From JAJPHW01 sp963799065 (GTDB lineage Bacteria; Acidobacteriota; Terriglobia; Terriglobales; Acidobacteriaceae): 64,000 bases of DNA. The notes beneath the pieces were generated by a model. That model saw only the letters and a list, made by a program, of their open reading frames with translations, searched no databases and was not told the origin of the DNA. Position numbers and translations under genes: made by a program. Below are positions 35,214 through 43,161 of the stretch, piece by piece. Each line of letters starts with the position of its first letter. Position 1 is the first letter of the stretch. The DNA lies in NCBI GenBank assembly GCA_963799065.1, contig CAWCVJ010000001.1, forward strand, positions 806,001 to 870,000, read 5' to 3'.

Positions 35214-35837
35214 TTAACGCTTCAGCCGGGCCAGATAGCCGCTTTCGGCCTGCTGCCCTTTGGTGGCGTTCACCACGAACTTCACGAACTGCCGCAAACT
35301 CTCGCGCTCGCTGGGATCGAGGTCGGCAAATCGAACGCGCACTCCAAAGCACGGGTTGCTGCGAGTGACGATTCCGTTGAGCACAATCCCCTTTACCCAG
35401 ATTTTTCCGTTCGCGATCCACAGGCCCACTTCCAGTTTCGCGCCGGAAGGGACTGGTGAAACCGTTTCGACCAGACAACCTCCGATACTGGTGTTCGAGA
35501 GGTTTCCCCATATGGGTTCGGCGGCGTTTTCCACTTTGAGTTCGACTGCGACGAAACACTTCATCCGAGGATGACGGCGGCGATCGGAGTTTGAGAGCTC
35601 CTCGACTTCTGGCTCGAACGGCGGCGTCGGGGTCTGTGCTGCGACCGGGGGAAAGTCAAGATCGGTCCTTCGCCGGCCTTTAATCTGGGCCATGGCTTCG
35701 AGCAGTACCCGGTCTCTGGAATTGGCGGGGGCCTCCCGATACACGCGCAGGAGTTGATCGAGATGACCGGCGAGTTGGGGATCGCTCAAGAGTGTTGTCC
35801 AATCGGACCCAGGCACCTGTGTTTTCAAGTTTGTCAT
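35214..35837 (-). CDS. PilZ-domain protein
   Basis: 207 residues, no signal peptide. The C-terminal half is a PilZ domain (about 82-195): SDRRRHPRMKCFVAVELK with the R-x-x-x-R-type basic motif, then NLSNTSIGGCLVETV, the D/N-x-S-x-x-G element, and FGVRVRFADLD. Such proteins bind c-di-GMP and change partner activity; here Asn may replace the usual Asp. The N-terminal ~80 residues are helical and unassigned (LLSDPQLAGHLDQLLRVYREA). Stands alone, upstream of three unknown genes on the same strand. Confidence 0.85.
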   Translation of the reverse strand: MTNLKTQVPGSDWTTLLSDPQLAGHLDQLLRVYREAPANSRDRVLLEAMAQIKGRRRTDLDFPPVAAQTPTPPFEPEVEELSNSDRRRHPRMKCFVAVELKVENAAEPIWGNLSNTSIGGCLVETVSPVPSGAKLEVGLWIANGKIWVKGIVLNGIVTRSNPCFGVRVRFADLDPSERESLRQFVKFVVNATKGQQAESGYLARLKR

Positions 35838-36073
35838 CGATTATGCAGCTATGCGCTTGGATTCGAGCGATCAGCTTAAGCTTGGGGCAATATGGGCGGG
35901 ATCGCAAGATGACCTTGGTGACTACAGTCAGTAACCTGGCCTCATGTTACTCGCAGCGCCGCTTACTTCGGCTGACCCGTTCGCCAATGCGAAGTTCTTG
36001 GAAAAGGCTGCGGGACATCACGCCGAGCGGCGGATGCCCCGAAGTCGAGCGCGGAGAAGGCAAATCATTCGAT

Positions 36074-36568
36074 TTAGATGTGCAGGTCTACGGGTGCAGT
36101 TTCGGTGGACTGGGTCGCTTCTGAAGAGGCCACAGGAGTTGCGCTGGTTGCGGCAGCCGAAGCCCTTGTCGGCACCGCAGGGGAAGCCGTGGGGGAAACC
36201 GGGCTGACCTGAAGGACGACGTCGGGAGGAACCTCGTGACCATCGCGGATGGACTGCAAGAAGGCCCGACCATCGGAAACCAGCTTTCGGCCGGCGGCCT
36301 GGGCCCCGGCGAGATCGCCATTTTTCAGAGCGGTTCCGACCGCGTTAAAGTCGTCGGCCAACCCTGGGACGCGGGGGAAAGGGCCTTTACCGTAAGTGCT
36401 TGTTAAGGAACTTGCCGCAGTGAAGGCAGACTGAGCCAAAGTGAGGTTTCCCGACTGGAGAGCATCGCTCAGAGTCGTGAGGTCCTGGCGCCGGAACTGC
36501 TGAAAGCTGAGGTTGTTGCCGTTGGCACTGGTGGTGGTCGATGCAGTGGTGATAGCCGCTGTGGACAT
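36074..36568 (-). CDS. Protein of unknown function with SGNLTLAQ motif (family member 1)
   Basis: 164 residues. The middle reads DLTTLSDALQSGNLTLAQSAFTAASSL, then FNAVGTALKNGDLAGAQAAGRKLVSDGRAFLQSI, two similar helical units of the form L-x-x-x-G-x-L-x-x-A-Q-x-A. The ends are Ser/Thr/Ala-rich and low complexity (VSPTASPAVPTRASAAATSATPV). The unit resembles the second small protein at 36719. No signal peptide is clear. Function unknown. The repeat hints at a coiled or helical-hairpin protein. Confidence 0.6.
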   Translation of the reverse strand: MSTAAITTASTTTSANGNNLSFQQFRRQDLTTLSDALQSGNLTLAQSAFTAASSLTSTYGKGPFPRVPGLADDFNAVGTALKNGDLAGAQAAGRKLVSDGRAFLQSIRDGHEVPPDVVLQVSPVSPTASPAVPTRASAAATSATPVASSEATQSTETAPVDLHI

Positions 36569-36718
36569 GATCGTTTTCTCCTTAGTGAATTGCGAACTCG
36601 ATGGTTTCCCACCTCTGAACTAGGGCTATACACAGAACCATCGGCTGCTCGACGTGACGACTTCAATCTTTCTACCCTTCGCCATCGATTCCGAAGCCCG
36701 AAGATGATCGGCGAGGGT

Positions 36719-37102
36719 TCAGACATTTACGGACAGCCCCCTGGATCGCGTCTCGCCGTTTACCTGCGAGTTGAGTTGGTTCCACCCGGCCAGCGCATCG
36801 GCGAAACTCGACCGTAAATTCTGCTGCAAAGAGTCTAGTGAACTCCCTGCCGCTGTAAGGTTGCCTGCGGCGATCTCGCTGCTGAAGGAGTTCAGTTCTC
36901 GCTGTAGAACAGACCGAACCACGCCGGACTCGGCGGGCGAGGGAAGCTGGCCCGCGCGAAGGGACGAAGGCGCGGAGCCGCCACCGTATAGGCCTTGGGG
37001 CCATTGTTGGAAAGGGCTGGGTCGGGTGGACGTGCCCGACGTTTGGCTGGAAGTATGGAACAGCCGATTCGCGATGCTGGCGGCAACGGCGGAAACGATC
37101 AT
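36719..37102 (-). CDS. Protein of unknown function with AGNLTAA motif (family member 2)
   Basis: 127 residues from the ATG at 37100-37102, which has GAGG upstream; an upstream frame to 37129 adds 9 residues. The N-terminus is neutral and the C-terminal half reads LNSFSSEIAAGNLTAAGSSLDSLQQNLRSSFADALAGWNQL, a helical unit like those in the gene at 36074. The two genes lie on the same strand, 150 bases apart, and look like diverged relatives. No function can be assigned. Confidence 0.5.
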   Translation of the reverse strand: MIVSAVAASIANRLFHTSSQTSGTSTRPSPFQQWPQGLYGGGSAPSSLRAGQLPSPAESGVVRSVLQRELNSFSSEIAAGNLTAAGSSLDSLQQNLRSSFADALAGWNQLNSQVNGETRSRGLSVNV

Positions 37103-37309
37103 AGGGCACCTCGAACTTACTAACGCCATTGTGGATGCAAGAGCGCTGCCAAAGCTTTGCGTCGCCGTATGTCGATGATTCGTCGCAGGACTTCATGCCG
37201 ACCCGACTACGATGGGCAACGAATGTATGGCGCGACGGTGCGTCTCCGGCAATTTCTGCCCATCCTCGATCGCTGGATTATTGATCCGCTGAGGAACGAT
37301 CTTTGAGGG

Positions 37310-37339
37310 AAGAAAAGCCCGTCCCGGAGTGGGACGGGC
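37310..37339 (-). terminator. Intrinsic terminator after the secreted protein gene
   Basis: On the minus strand GCCCGTCCC (37331-37339) and GGGACGGGC (37317-37325) form a perfect 9-bp stem with a 5-base loop, followed by TTTTCTT. It lies 21 bases after the stop of the upstream secreted protein gene. A standard rho-independent terminator. Confidence 0.85.
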
Positions 37340-37360
37340 CGCGGCCAAATTTCGACTTGC

Positions 37361-38200
37361 TTAGTGACTCATGTGCATCTGCGATCCGTGCTCTACGAAG
37401 GAGCTGAAATAGAGGAAGAAGTTCGAGGCCGTGGCCACCGCATCTCCTGCACTTAGGGCTGCATCCAGCGCTTTGATGGTGGTGATTCCGCTGCTTCCGT
37501 CCTGAGTCGGCCAGACGCTCGGATTGGTTACCAGGACGGGAACGACTTGCCACCAGATCGCCTTAACGTTAATGTCCTGTCCCAACAGTAAGTGACTGTG
37601 ATTCGGAGTGGGAAGGAAAACATTCGCAGTGGGAGGAGGAATGTATCCCAGGGCGGCTAGCACAGGCCCCAGATCGAGCCGGGAGGCATGCATGGTGCAG
37701 GTGCCGGGTGCGGTGCCGGGATCCGGACATTGGGTATAAACCAAGGGAGTGGTTTTGAATGCTTCTGGAATCGCGCCGAACAGCTGGATTAAAGTCTGAC
37801 CGAGGGCCGGCCCGCAAGTGGTGCCTTGCACCACGTCGTTGCAGGAAATGGCGTCGTTCACATTCTGGTCATTATTCAATGAAAACAACGGAATGAGCAC
37901 ATAAAGAGGCTCCGTGGTCGCAAATGGATTTCCTACTTCACCGGGTGGGTTGATCGAGGGATTGATACCGGCGACGCAAATTGGAGTTTGCATCTCTCCG
38001 GGGTCGGATGCGGCCTTGATGCCGTTATAGTTAAGATCGTCTTTGGGTTGATCGATGCAGTCGAAGTTTTGCGTATAGGTCAGGGTCAGAAGCTTTCCAT
38101 CTCCGTACCCCTGAGTTTGATTGGGTCCGAGAGTTTGTGCCGATGCTGCACTGGCAACAAGTGTGATCATGAGCAATAACTGAGAGAATGAGCGTTGCAA
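37361..38200 (-). CDS. Secreted protein of unknown function
   Basis: 279 residues with a clear signal peptide (LLLMITLVASAASAQ). The mature part has six cysteines and a Gly/Pro-rich middle: LTYTQNFDCIDQPKDDLNYNG, CNDVVQGTTCGPALGQ, VYTQCPDPGTAPGTCTMHASRLDLGPVLAALG, HSHLLLGQDINVKAIWWQVVPVLVT. The end contains several methionines and histidines (EHGSQMHMSH), which could bind metal. I do not recognise the family. It is followed by a strong terminator and is probably a single-gene unit. Confidence 0.65.
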   Translation of the reverse strand: MQRSFSQLLLMITLVASAASAQTLGPNQTQGYGDGKLLTLTYTQNFDCIDQPKDDLNYNGIKAASDPGEMQTPICVAGINPSINPPGEVGNPFATTEPLYVLIPLFSLNNDQNVNDAISCNDVVQGTTCGPALGQTLIQLFGAIPEAFKTTPLVYTQCPDPGTAPGTCTMHASRLDLGPVLAALGYIPPPTANVFLPTPNHSHLLLGQDINVKAIWWQVVPVLVTNPSVWPTQDGSSGITTIKALDAALSAGDAVATASNFFLYFSSFVEHGSQMHMSH

Positions 38201-38347
38201 GAGAGTCCTCCTAATGAGTGGCTAGGGTCTTTGAAGTTACCTTCCACGCTCTCTGTACGCTGTCTCCAGCAAACTGGATTGGATGGATTTTTCTTTTAAT
38301 GAATTTTTCATCGACATAACGAACTTGCCTCGGCGGAAACTCCTGCT

Positions 38348-39052
38348 TCATTTCAAGACACGCGCGAGCAGCGGCGCGGCCAGAACATTCACAATTCCGC
38401 CCAGCACCATCACGAGTCCGGCGATAGCCCCTTCGTCGCGGTTGATTTCGTAAGATTTGTTGGACCCGACGCCGTGAGCCCCCATGCCGAATAACGCTCC
38501 CCGCGCCAGGGTGGAGCGCAACGGCAAGCGGTAGAGAATCGCGGCCCCAAACGCCGCGCCGAAGACTCCGGTAAGAATGACGAACACGGCGGTCAGTTCC
38601 GGTGAACCTCCAATTTGCCCCGAAACCGGCATCGCGAATGGCGTGCTGATCGAACGTGGCAGCAGACTCAGTCGCAGGCTTCCGTCGATGCCAAGCATGG
38701 TGGAGAGTCCCCATGCCGAAAGCATCGAAGTGCTGCTGCCCACTAAAATTCCGCCGCCTAATACAGCCCAATGTCTCCGGATCAGTTCGCGCTGTTTGTA
38801 AATTGGGACGGCGAATGCCACCGTAGCCGGCCCGAGCAATGTGATCAGCCAATGTGTGCCGTGAATGTAAACGCTATAGCTGGTGCCGGAGATCAGCGTA
38901 ATCACGATTAGGACGAGAGGAACTACGATTAGGGGCGCCGTCCACCAGCGCGGCCAGCGGCGGCTGAAATGCCTTGCGCACAGATAGAGTGCGATCGTAA
39001 CCCCGGACCAAAACACCGTCGATTCGATCACCGCGATAGAGAACTGAGTCAC
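38348..39052 (-). CDS. LrgB/CidB-like membrane protein
   Basis: 234 residues, with multiple hydrophobic segments. Sequence landmarks of the LrgB/YohK family are present: LLGPATVAFAVPIYKQRELI, LPRSISTPFAMPVSGQIGG and FGMGAHGVGSNKSYEINRDEGAIAGLVMVLGGI. The family is linked to holin-like murein hydrolase control in Firmicutes and to organic-acid or metabolite transport in others; the role here is unknown. Its ATG overlaps the stop of the LrgA-like gene by 4 bases, so it is translationally coupled. Confidence 0.88.
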   Translation of the reverse strand: MTQFSIAVIESTVFWSGVTIALYLCARHFSRRWPRWWTAPLIVVPLVLIVITLISGTSYSVYIHGTHWLITLLGPATVAFAVPIYKQRELIRRHWAVLGGGILVGSSTSMLSAWGLSTMLGIDGSLRLSLLPRSISTPFAMPVSGQIGGSPELTAVFVILTGVFGAAFGAAILYRLPLRSTLARGALFGMGAHGVGSNKSYEINRDEGAIAGLVMVLGGIVNVLAAPLLARVLK

Positions 39053-39513
39053 TGCAGCTCACCCGCGACTGGGGGACGACGCCGCGCACTCCAGTGAAAG
39101 CAGGCTTCGACGAAGAACGCTGTGACCAGCATCACCACCGCAGTTCCGACCAGGATGACGACTAAAACCTTCAGGCCTAGCCATCCCAGAAATCCGCGGT
39201 GATTCAAAACCGCCGGGACCGCTGGGATGAAGAACAATAACATCTCCGCCAGAAACCACTCCGCTCCGCGATGCAGATTGACCGGACTAAACCTTCCTGT
39301 GGCAAATAACGCCAGCAAAAGAAACATTCCCACCACTCCACCCGGCACGGGTAGATGAAGGCCACGAACCAGCGCTTCCCCAGCCAACCAAAATCCGATG
39401 ATCAATGAAATTTGCAGAAAGCGGCTACGGCGAATACGACGGCGGCACACGACGACGAGCGGACCGAAGGTCTTGCGGCGGTGAATGGATTTGCGAGTGT
39501 CGGAAGATCGCAT
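39049..39513 (-). CDS. LrgA/CidA-like membrane protein
   Basis: 154 residues in the long frame, but the first ~30 are arginine-rich and lack family similarity; the LrgA-like part begins near LQISLIIGFWLAGEALVRGLHLPVPGGVVGMFLLLALF. That is the characteristic CidA/LrgA opening, followed by EWFLAEMLLFFIPAVPAVLNH. The real start is uncertain; the ATG at 39511-39513 is the only standard one, with no strong ribosome site. Four membrane segments are expected. It precedes the LrgB-like gene, overlapping it, and begins 41 bases after tRNA-Arg. Confidence 0.8.
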   Translation of the reverse strand: MRSSDTRKSIHRRKTFGPLVVVCRRRIRRSRFLQISLIIGFWLAGEALVRGLHLPVPGGVVGMFLLLALFATGRFSPVNLHRGAEWFLAEMLLFFIPAVPAVLNHRGFLGWLGLKVLVVILVGTAVVMLVTAFFVEACFHWSARRRPPVAGELQ

Positions 39514-39553
39514 CGCTCAGGGAGCAAGCCTTGTTTCCCACCACGAATCGCGA

Positions 39554-39630
39554 TGGTGCGCCCGGAGAGATTCGAACTCCCGGCCTCTTCCTTCGGAGGG
39601 AAGCGCTCTATCCAGCTGAGCTACGGGCGC
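39554..39630 (-). tRNA. tRNA-Arg(CCG)
   Basis: A 77-base tRNA on the minus strand. The acceptor GCGCCCG pairs with CGGGCGC, followed by discriminator A and an encoded CCA. The D-stem GCTC/GAGC, anticodon stem CTTCC/GGAAG with loop CTCCGAA (anticodon CCG), and the T-arm GGGAG-TTCGAAT-CTCTC all form. It reads CGG arginine codons. It is a candidate site for integration, but no integrase or direct repeat is visible here. Confidence 0.97.
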
Positions 39631-39702
39631 ACGGGTCTTCATGAGTGTATAACGCAGAGAATGCGCCATCAATCACGCAGAGTTTTTAGAGAGGGCGGCG
39701 AC

Positions 39703-40131
39703 TTACCAGCGTCCGCCGCCACCGCCGCCTTTGCCACCGCGATCACGTCCGCCGCCGCCACCACCGCCTTTGCCGCCGCGATCACGTCCGCCGCCACCAC
39801 CGCCTCCGCCGCGATTGCCGGCGAAGCCGCCACGGTCGCGTCCACCACCGCCGCCAGCTCCTCCGCCACCACCGCTGCTGCGTTCGGTCTTGGGACGAGC
39901 TTCATTCACGTTGATGGCGCGCCCGCCCACCTGCGTGCCATTGATCGCGGCTATAGCGCGCTCCGCTTCTTCGGCGTTTGTCATTTCCACAAAACCAAAC
40001 CCGCGCGATCTTCCCGTATCGCGATCGGTCATGATACTCACCCGGTCCACTTGTCCGTGGGCCTCGAACATCTGACGTACTTCGTCTTCTCGGGTGTTGA
40101 AATCCAAATTTCCTACGAAAATGTTCTTCAA
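39703..40131 (-). CDS. RNA-binding protein with RRM and glycine-rich tail
   Basis: 142 residues. An RRM fills residues 1-80: RNP2 is IFVGNL, RNP1 is RGFGFVEM, giving the single-domain Rbp type common in bacteria and cyanobacteria, often cold-inducible. The second half is Gly/Arg-rich with RDRGGKGGGGGGG-type repeats, similar to eukaryotic GRPs, likely RNA-binding or phase-separating. The tail is coded by a 39-base tandem DNA repeat. The upstream leader has a TATACT-like box near 40240. Confidence 0.9.
   Translation of the reverse strand: MKNIFVGNLDFNTREDEVRQMFEAHGQVDRVSIMTDRDTGRSRGFGFVEMTNAEEAERAIAAINGTQVGGRAINVNEARPKTERSSGGGGGAGGGGGRDRGGFAGNRGGGGGGGGRDRGGKGGGGGGGRDRGGKGGGGGGRW
39715..39810 (-). 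repeat. 39-base tandem repeat coding the glycine-rich tail
   Basis: The element GATCACGTCC recurs at 39741 and 39780, 39 bases apart, with matching flanks of CGCC/GCC steps. The repeat length is a multiple of 3, so expansion or contraction would keep the frame of the glycine-rich tail of the RRM protein. Copy number probably varies between strains. Confidence 0.7.
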
Positions 40132-40336
40132 GCGGCTGCCTCACTGTGAGCTATTTGAGTGTGGATAAATGGGCGGGAAAGTGAGGCGGGTTAACCTCGC
40201 TGAAGGGCCTGAGTTTACGAACACTCAAATGCGCACGAAGTATAACAGGTTTGCAAACTTTTGCGCGGGAGGAAAATTCGTGCAATTTTGACGAGGATCA
40301 CGTAAAGGCGAATGCAATGCGAAGACGGCTCAGAAA

Positions 40337-42052
40337 TTATAACGGCGGCAACGCAATCTTCCCCTTGATCCCCGAGCCTTCCACAATCGTATAAATGAAA
40401 TCCCCGGGTGCATCGTGCAAAGTTTCCACCGCTCCGCTCGGCCACTGAATTTTCACTTCACTCATCACCGAATTTCCCCCTAAACCGAAATGCAAGCGCG
40501 GGTCGTTGGACGATAAGTAACTCCCTCCAGCTCGAACTTCCTCCATCTGCTGCATCTTGCCTGCCTTCACCGTGATTCGCGCCCCCACCGCCCCTTTGTT
40601 GCTCTTCGTTCCGACAAGCTGAAAAAGCACACGATGATTCTTGTTCCCTCCGCGATTGATCAGCAGCGACGGTGGCCCATCGACGTTCAGCACCAAGATG
40701 TCGATATTACCGTCGTTATTCAGGTCCCCGAAGGCCGCGCCTCGCCGCGAAGCTTCGCCAAATTCCTCCATGATGGACGACTCATCTGCAAACGTGCCGT
40801 CGCCTAAATTGCGGAACAAGAGCATCGGTTCGCGGTATTTCGCCGCGCCCGCGACTTGATCGAGTTGCGTATACACATGCCCGTTGGCCTCGAACAAATC
40901 CAGCCAGCCATCGTTATCGAAATCGACAAATCCGGTGCCCCAGCCCACGAGTTGATATGTGGGATGGGCAACCTTCGCCGAGCCGCCGACGTCGGCAAAG
41001 CCATCTGCGCCCAGATTGCGATACAGCGCATCGGGTTGCTCGGTGAAATTCGTGATGAACATCGACAGCCGGCCTTCGTGCCGGTAGTCGCCCCAATCCA
41101 CGCCCATGGAACCTTGCGCCTGGCCGTCACCACTCAATGAAATCCCCGAAATCATGCCCAGCTCTTCAAAGGTTCCGTCGTGCTTGTTGTGGTAGAGGTA
41201 ATTCGGCCCGGCGTCGTTGGCCACCAGAAGATCGGGCCAGCCGTCGTTGTCGTAGTCGCCCCAAATTGCACCCAGCCCGTAATAATGACTGGGATCGTCT
41301 ACGCCAGCTCTCTTCGAAACGTCTTCAAACGTGCCATCACCACGATTGTGAAATAAGAAATCGGATTCGCCCGGCAGTCCCCACGGCCCGCACTGCACCG
41401 CCACGCCCTTGAAGCGGCAGGTCTTCTCGTCTCCTCCAAACTTGGGCAGATGATCGACGTCGAAATGCACATAACGCGAAACAAATAAATCCAGGAAGCC
41501 ATCTTTGTCGTAGTCGCCCCAGGCCGCGCCCGTACTGAAACCGCCGACTGCCAGCCCGGTTTTCTCGGTGACATCTTCGAATTTGCAGTTGCCCAGATTG
41601 CGATACAGCGCATTGCCGCCGAAGCCGGTCACATAGATGTCAGGCAGGCCGTCGTTGTCGTAGTCGCCGACGGCCACGCCCATGCCCCATCCCTTGCGCG
41701 CCAGTCCGGCGGACTGCGTGATGTCGCGAAACTTGAAGCCGTCTTCCTGGTGGTAGAGCGTGATCAGCGGATCGCCGCCCTGTCGAAAACGATCCAGCGT
41801 CGAACCGTTCACGGTAATAATGTCGAGCCGCCCGTCGCCGTCGCAATCGATAAGGCCAACGCCTCCGCTCATCGACTCGACGATGTACTGCTTATCGACG
41901 GAGGCAATGTGCGGCACGGTCAGACCAGCAGCCTGCGCGACGTCTTCGAAGTGGGGTAGGGAACTGGCCGGCGCGGGATGTGGTTTAGATTGGCCAAAGA
42001 GCGTGGGCGAGAACAGAGAAACCCAGAATAAAAGAGAGAAGATGCGACGCAT
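40337..42052 (-). CDS. CRTAC1-type exported FG-GAP/VCBS protein with UnbV/ASPIC domain
   Basis: 571 residues from the ATG at 42050-42052. A signal peptide (IFSLLFWVSLFSPTLFGQ) precedes five or more FG-GAP repeats, each with the Ca-binding DxDxDG form (IDCDGDGRLDIITVNGS, GDYDNDGLPDIYVTGFGGN, GDYDKDGFLDLFVSRYV, GDYDNDGWPDLLVANDA, FVDFDNDGWLDLFEANGH). The UnbV/ASPIC module ends the protein (GARITVKAGKMQQMEEVRAGGSYLSSND). This is an integrin-alpha-like propeller used in cell-surface contacts; the partner is unknown. A longer ORF to 42226 runs into a repeat and lacks a signal peptide. Confidence 0.87.
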   Translation of the reverse strand: MRRIFSLLFWVSLFSPTLFGQSKPHPAPASSLPHFEDVAQAAGLTVPHIASVDKQYIVESMSGGVGLIDCDGDGRLDIITVNGSTLDRFRQGGDPLITLYHQEDGFKFRDITQSAGLARKGWGMGVAVGDYDNDGLPDIYVTGFGGNALYRNLGNCKFEDVTEKTGLAVGGFSTGAAWGDYDKDGFLDLFVSRYVHFDVDHLPKFGGDEKTCRFKGVAVQCGPWGLPGESDFLFHNRGDGTFEDVSKRAGVDDPSHYYGLGAIWGDYDNDGWPDLLVANDAGPNYLYHNKHDGTFEELGMISGISLSGDGQAQGSMGVDWGDYRHEGRLSMFITNFTEQPDALYRNLGADGFADVGGSAKVAHPTYQLVGWGTGFVDFDNDGWLDLFEANGHVYTQLDQVAGAAKYREPMLLFRNLGDGTFADESSIMEEFGEASRRGAAFGDLNNDGNIDILVLNVDGPPSLLINRGGNKNHRVLFQLVGTKSNKGAVGARITVKAGKMQQMEEVRAGGSYLSSNDPRLHFGLGGNSVMSEVKIQWPSGAVETLHDAPGDFIYTIVEGSGIKGKIALPPL

Positions 42053-42103
42053 GATCCTTGCCGGATTATAGATCAGATAAAATCCGCGTCCTAGAAAGAA
42101 GCG

Positions 42104-42188
42104 CTCTGTGAATTCTGTGTTGCCTCGGTGTTCCTCCGTGTCGAAAGCTTGAAAATCTTTGACACAGAGAACGCTGAGGCTCACAGAG
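42104..42188. repeat. Hairpin repeat, copy A
   Basis: A long imperfect inverted repeat. CTCTGTGA at 42104-42111 pairs with TCACAGAG at 42181-42188; inside, GCCTCGGTGTT pairs with AACGCTGAGGC and CTCCGTGTC with GACACAGAG, allowing G-T pairs. The right arm with its AAAA tail shares words with copy B at 43041 (ACACAGAG, CTGAGG, CTCACAGAGAAAA). It lies between the CRTAC1-type and DUF1223 genes. Confidence 0.7.
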
Positions 42189-42259
42189 AAAATCGCACGC
42201 GATCGTAACCCTGAGGCTGGTAGCACATCTACAGAGTGAGTGCCTCAAAGGGGAACAAA

Positions 42260-43024
42260 ATGATTTTGCGCGCATTACTCATCCTTACGATTTTTTCCGC
42301 GACTTTGTTTGCGGCAGATCAGCCGTCCGCAAGCCCACGCGCCACTCCGGTTTTGGTCGAACTCTTTACTTCGGAAGGATGCTCGAGTTGTCCGCCCGCC
42401 GATGCTCTGCTCCAGGAACTCGATCTGAGACAGCCGGTGAAGGGCGCGCAGATCATCGTCCTCAGCGAGCACGTGGATTACTGGAACAGCATTGGATGGA
42501 AGGATCCTTTTAGCTCGCGCTTCTTCAGCGACCGTCAGAGCGCCTACGGCGATCACTTCGGATTGGCCACTGTCTACACGCCACAGATGGTCGTGGATGG
42601 CAATGCGCAATTCACCGGGAGCAACAGGGGAGCGGCAACCCACTCCATCGAACAGGCGCGCGCGACCCCAAAAGTGCCAGTGCGCATCTCGAATGTGATG
42701 GCGGATAAGTACGGCGTGATCCGCGCTCACATCGAAGTCGACACGCTGCCCAACTCGGGCGAGAAGGCGGAGGTCGTAATCGTTGTTGCGCTCAATCATG
42801 CAGAATCGCAGGTCTTGCGCGGAGAAAACGGCGGACGCCGTTTGAGCCACGTCGCGGTTGTTCAACAGCTAACCACGGTCGGCGCGGTCAACCCCGGAAG
42901 CGCCTTCAACAAAGACGTTGATGTTCGTTACACCGGCGATCCCTCAAACCTGCGCCTGATCGCCTTCGTGCAGCACCCGCACGGACAAGTGCTCGGGTCA
43001 GCAATTCAACCTGTGTCGAATTAA
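42260..43024 (+). CDS. DUF1223 secreted thioredoxin-fold protein
   Basis: 254 residues from the ATG at 42260, with AGGGG just upstream and a signal peptide (LRALLILTIFSATLFAA). The core begins VLVELFTSEGCSSCPPADALLQEL, the DUF1223 hallmark with a CxxC in a thioredoxin-like fold, followed by ILSEHVDYWNSIGWKDPFSS and YTPQMVVDGNAQFTGSN. Function is unknown in the family; its CSSC motif hints at periplasmic redox activity. The gene sits exactly between two copies of a hairpin repeat. The upstream in-frame ATG at 42236 lacks a signal-like N-terminus. Confidence 0.85.
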   Translation: MILRALLILTIFSATLFAADQPSASPRATPVLVELFTSEGCSSCPPADALLQELDLRQPVKGAQIIVLSEHVDYWNSIGWKDPFSSRFFSDRQSAYGDHFGLATVYTPQMVVDGNAQFTGSNRGAATHSIEQARATPKVPVRISNVMADKYGVIRAHIEVDTLPNSGEKAEVVIVVALNHAESQVLRGENGGRRLSHVAVVQQLTTVGAVNPGSAFNKDVDVRYTGDPSNLRLIAFVQHPHGQVLGSAIQPVSN

Positions 43025-43040
43025 CCCCACTTTCTGGGCG

Positions 43041-43119
43041 ACCTCAGTGCTCTCTGGTTAAAGATTTTTTACACCTTCAACACAGAGGACACTGAGGTAA
43101 CACGGAGGACTCACAGAGA
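43041..43119. repeat. Hairpin repeat, copy B
   Basis: The arms ACCTCAGTG (43041-43049) and CACTGAGGT (43090-43098) are perfect complements; CTCTCTG and CAGAGGA extend the stem. The right side continues AACACGGAGGACTCACAGAGAAAA, which matches the right side of copy A at 42160-42192. It lies 16 bases past the DUF1223 stop. Confidence 0.65.
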
Positions 43120-43161
43120 AAACAAAAACAAGCCGCTGAACTGGTGCGTGTTTCGCGACCG

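Noticed and set aside
37103..37260. A GACGCAAAGC stretch resembling a c-di-GMP (GEMM-I) riboswitch before the gene at 36719
   Set aside because: The other conserved parts (the GGCAAACC side and GGUAGCGGGGUUACC-like half) are missing in the right order, so the match is only a short word.
39554..39630. tRNA-Arg as an integration site for a genomic island
   Set aside because: No integrase, no direct repeat of the tRNA 3' end, and ordinary genes on both sides.
39715..39810. Regular repeats that could be read as a small CRISPR array
   Set aside because: The repeats code in frame for a Gly/Arg tail and have no variable spacers of CRISPR length; no cas genes are near.
42053..42226. A longer start for the CRTAC1-type protein
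   Set aside because: The extra residues are translated from the hairpin repeat and destroy the signal peptide at the real start.
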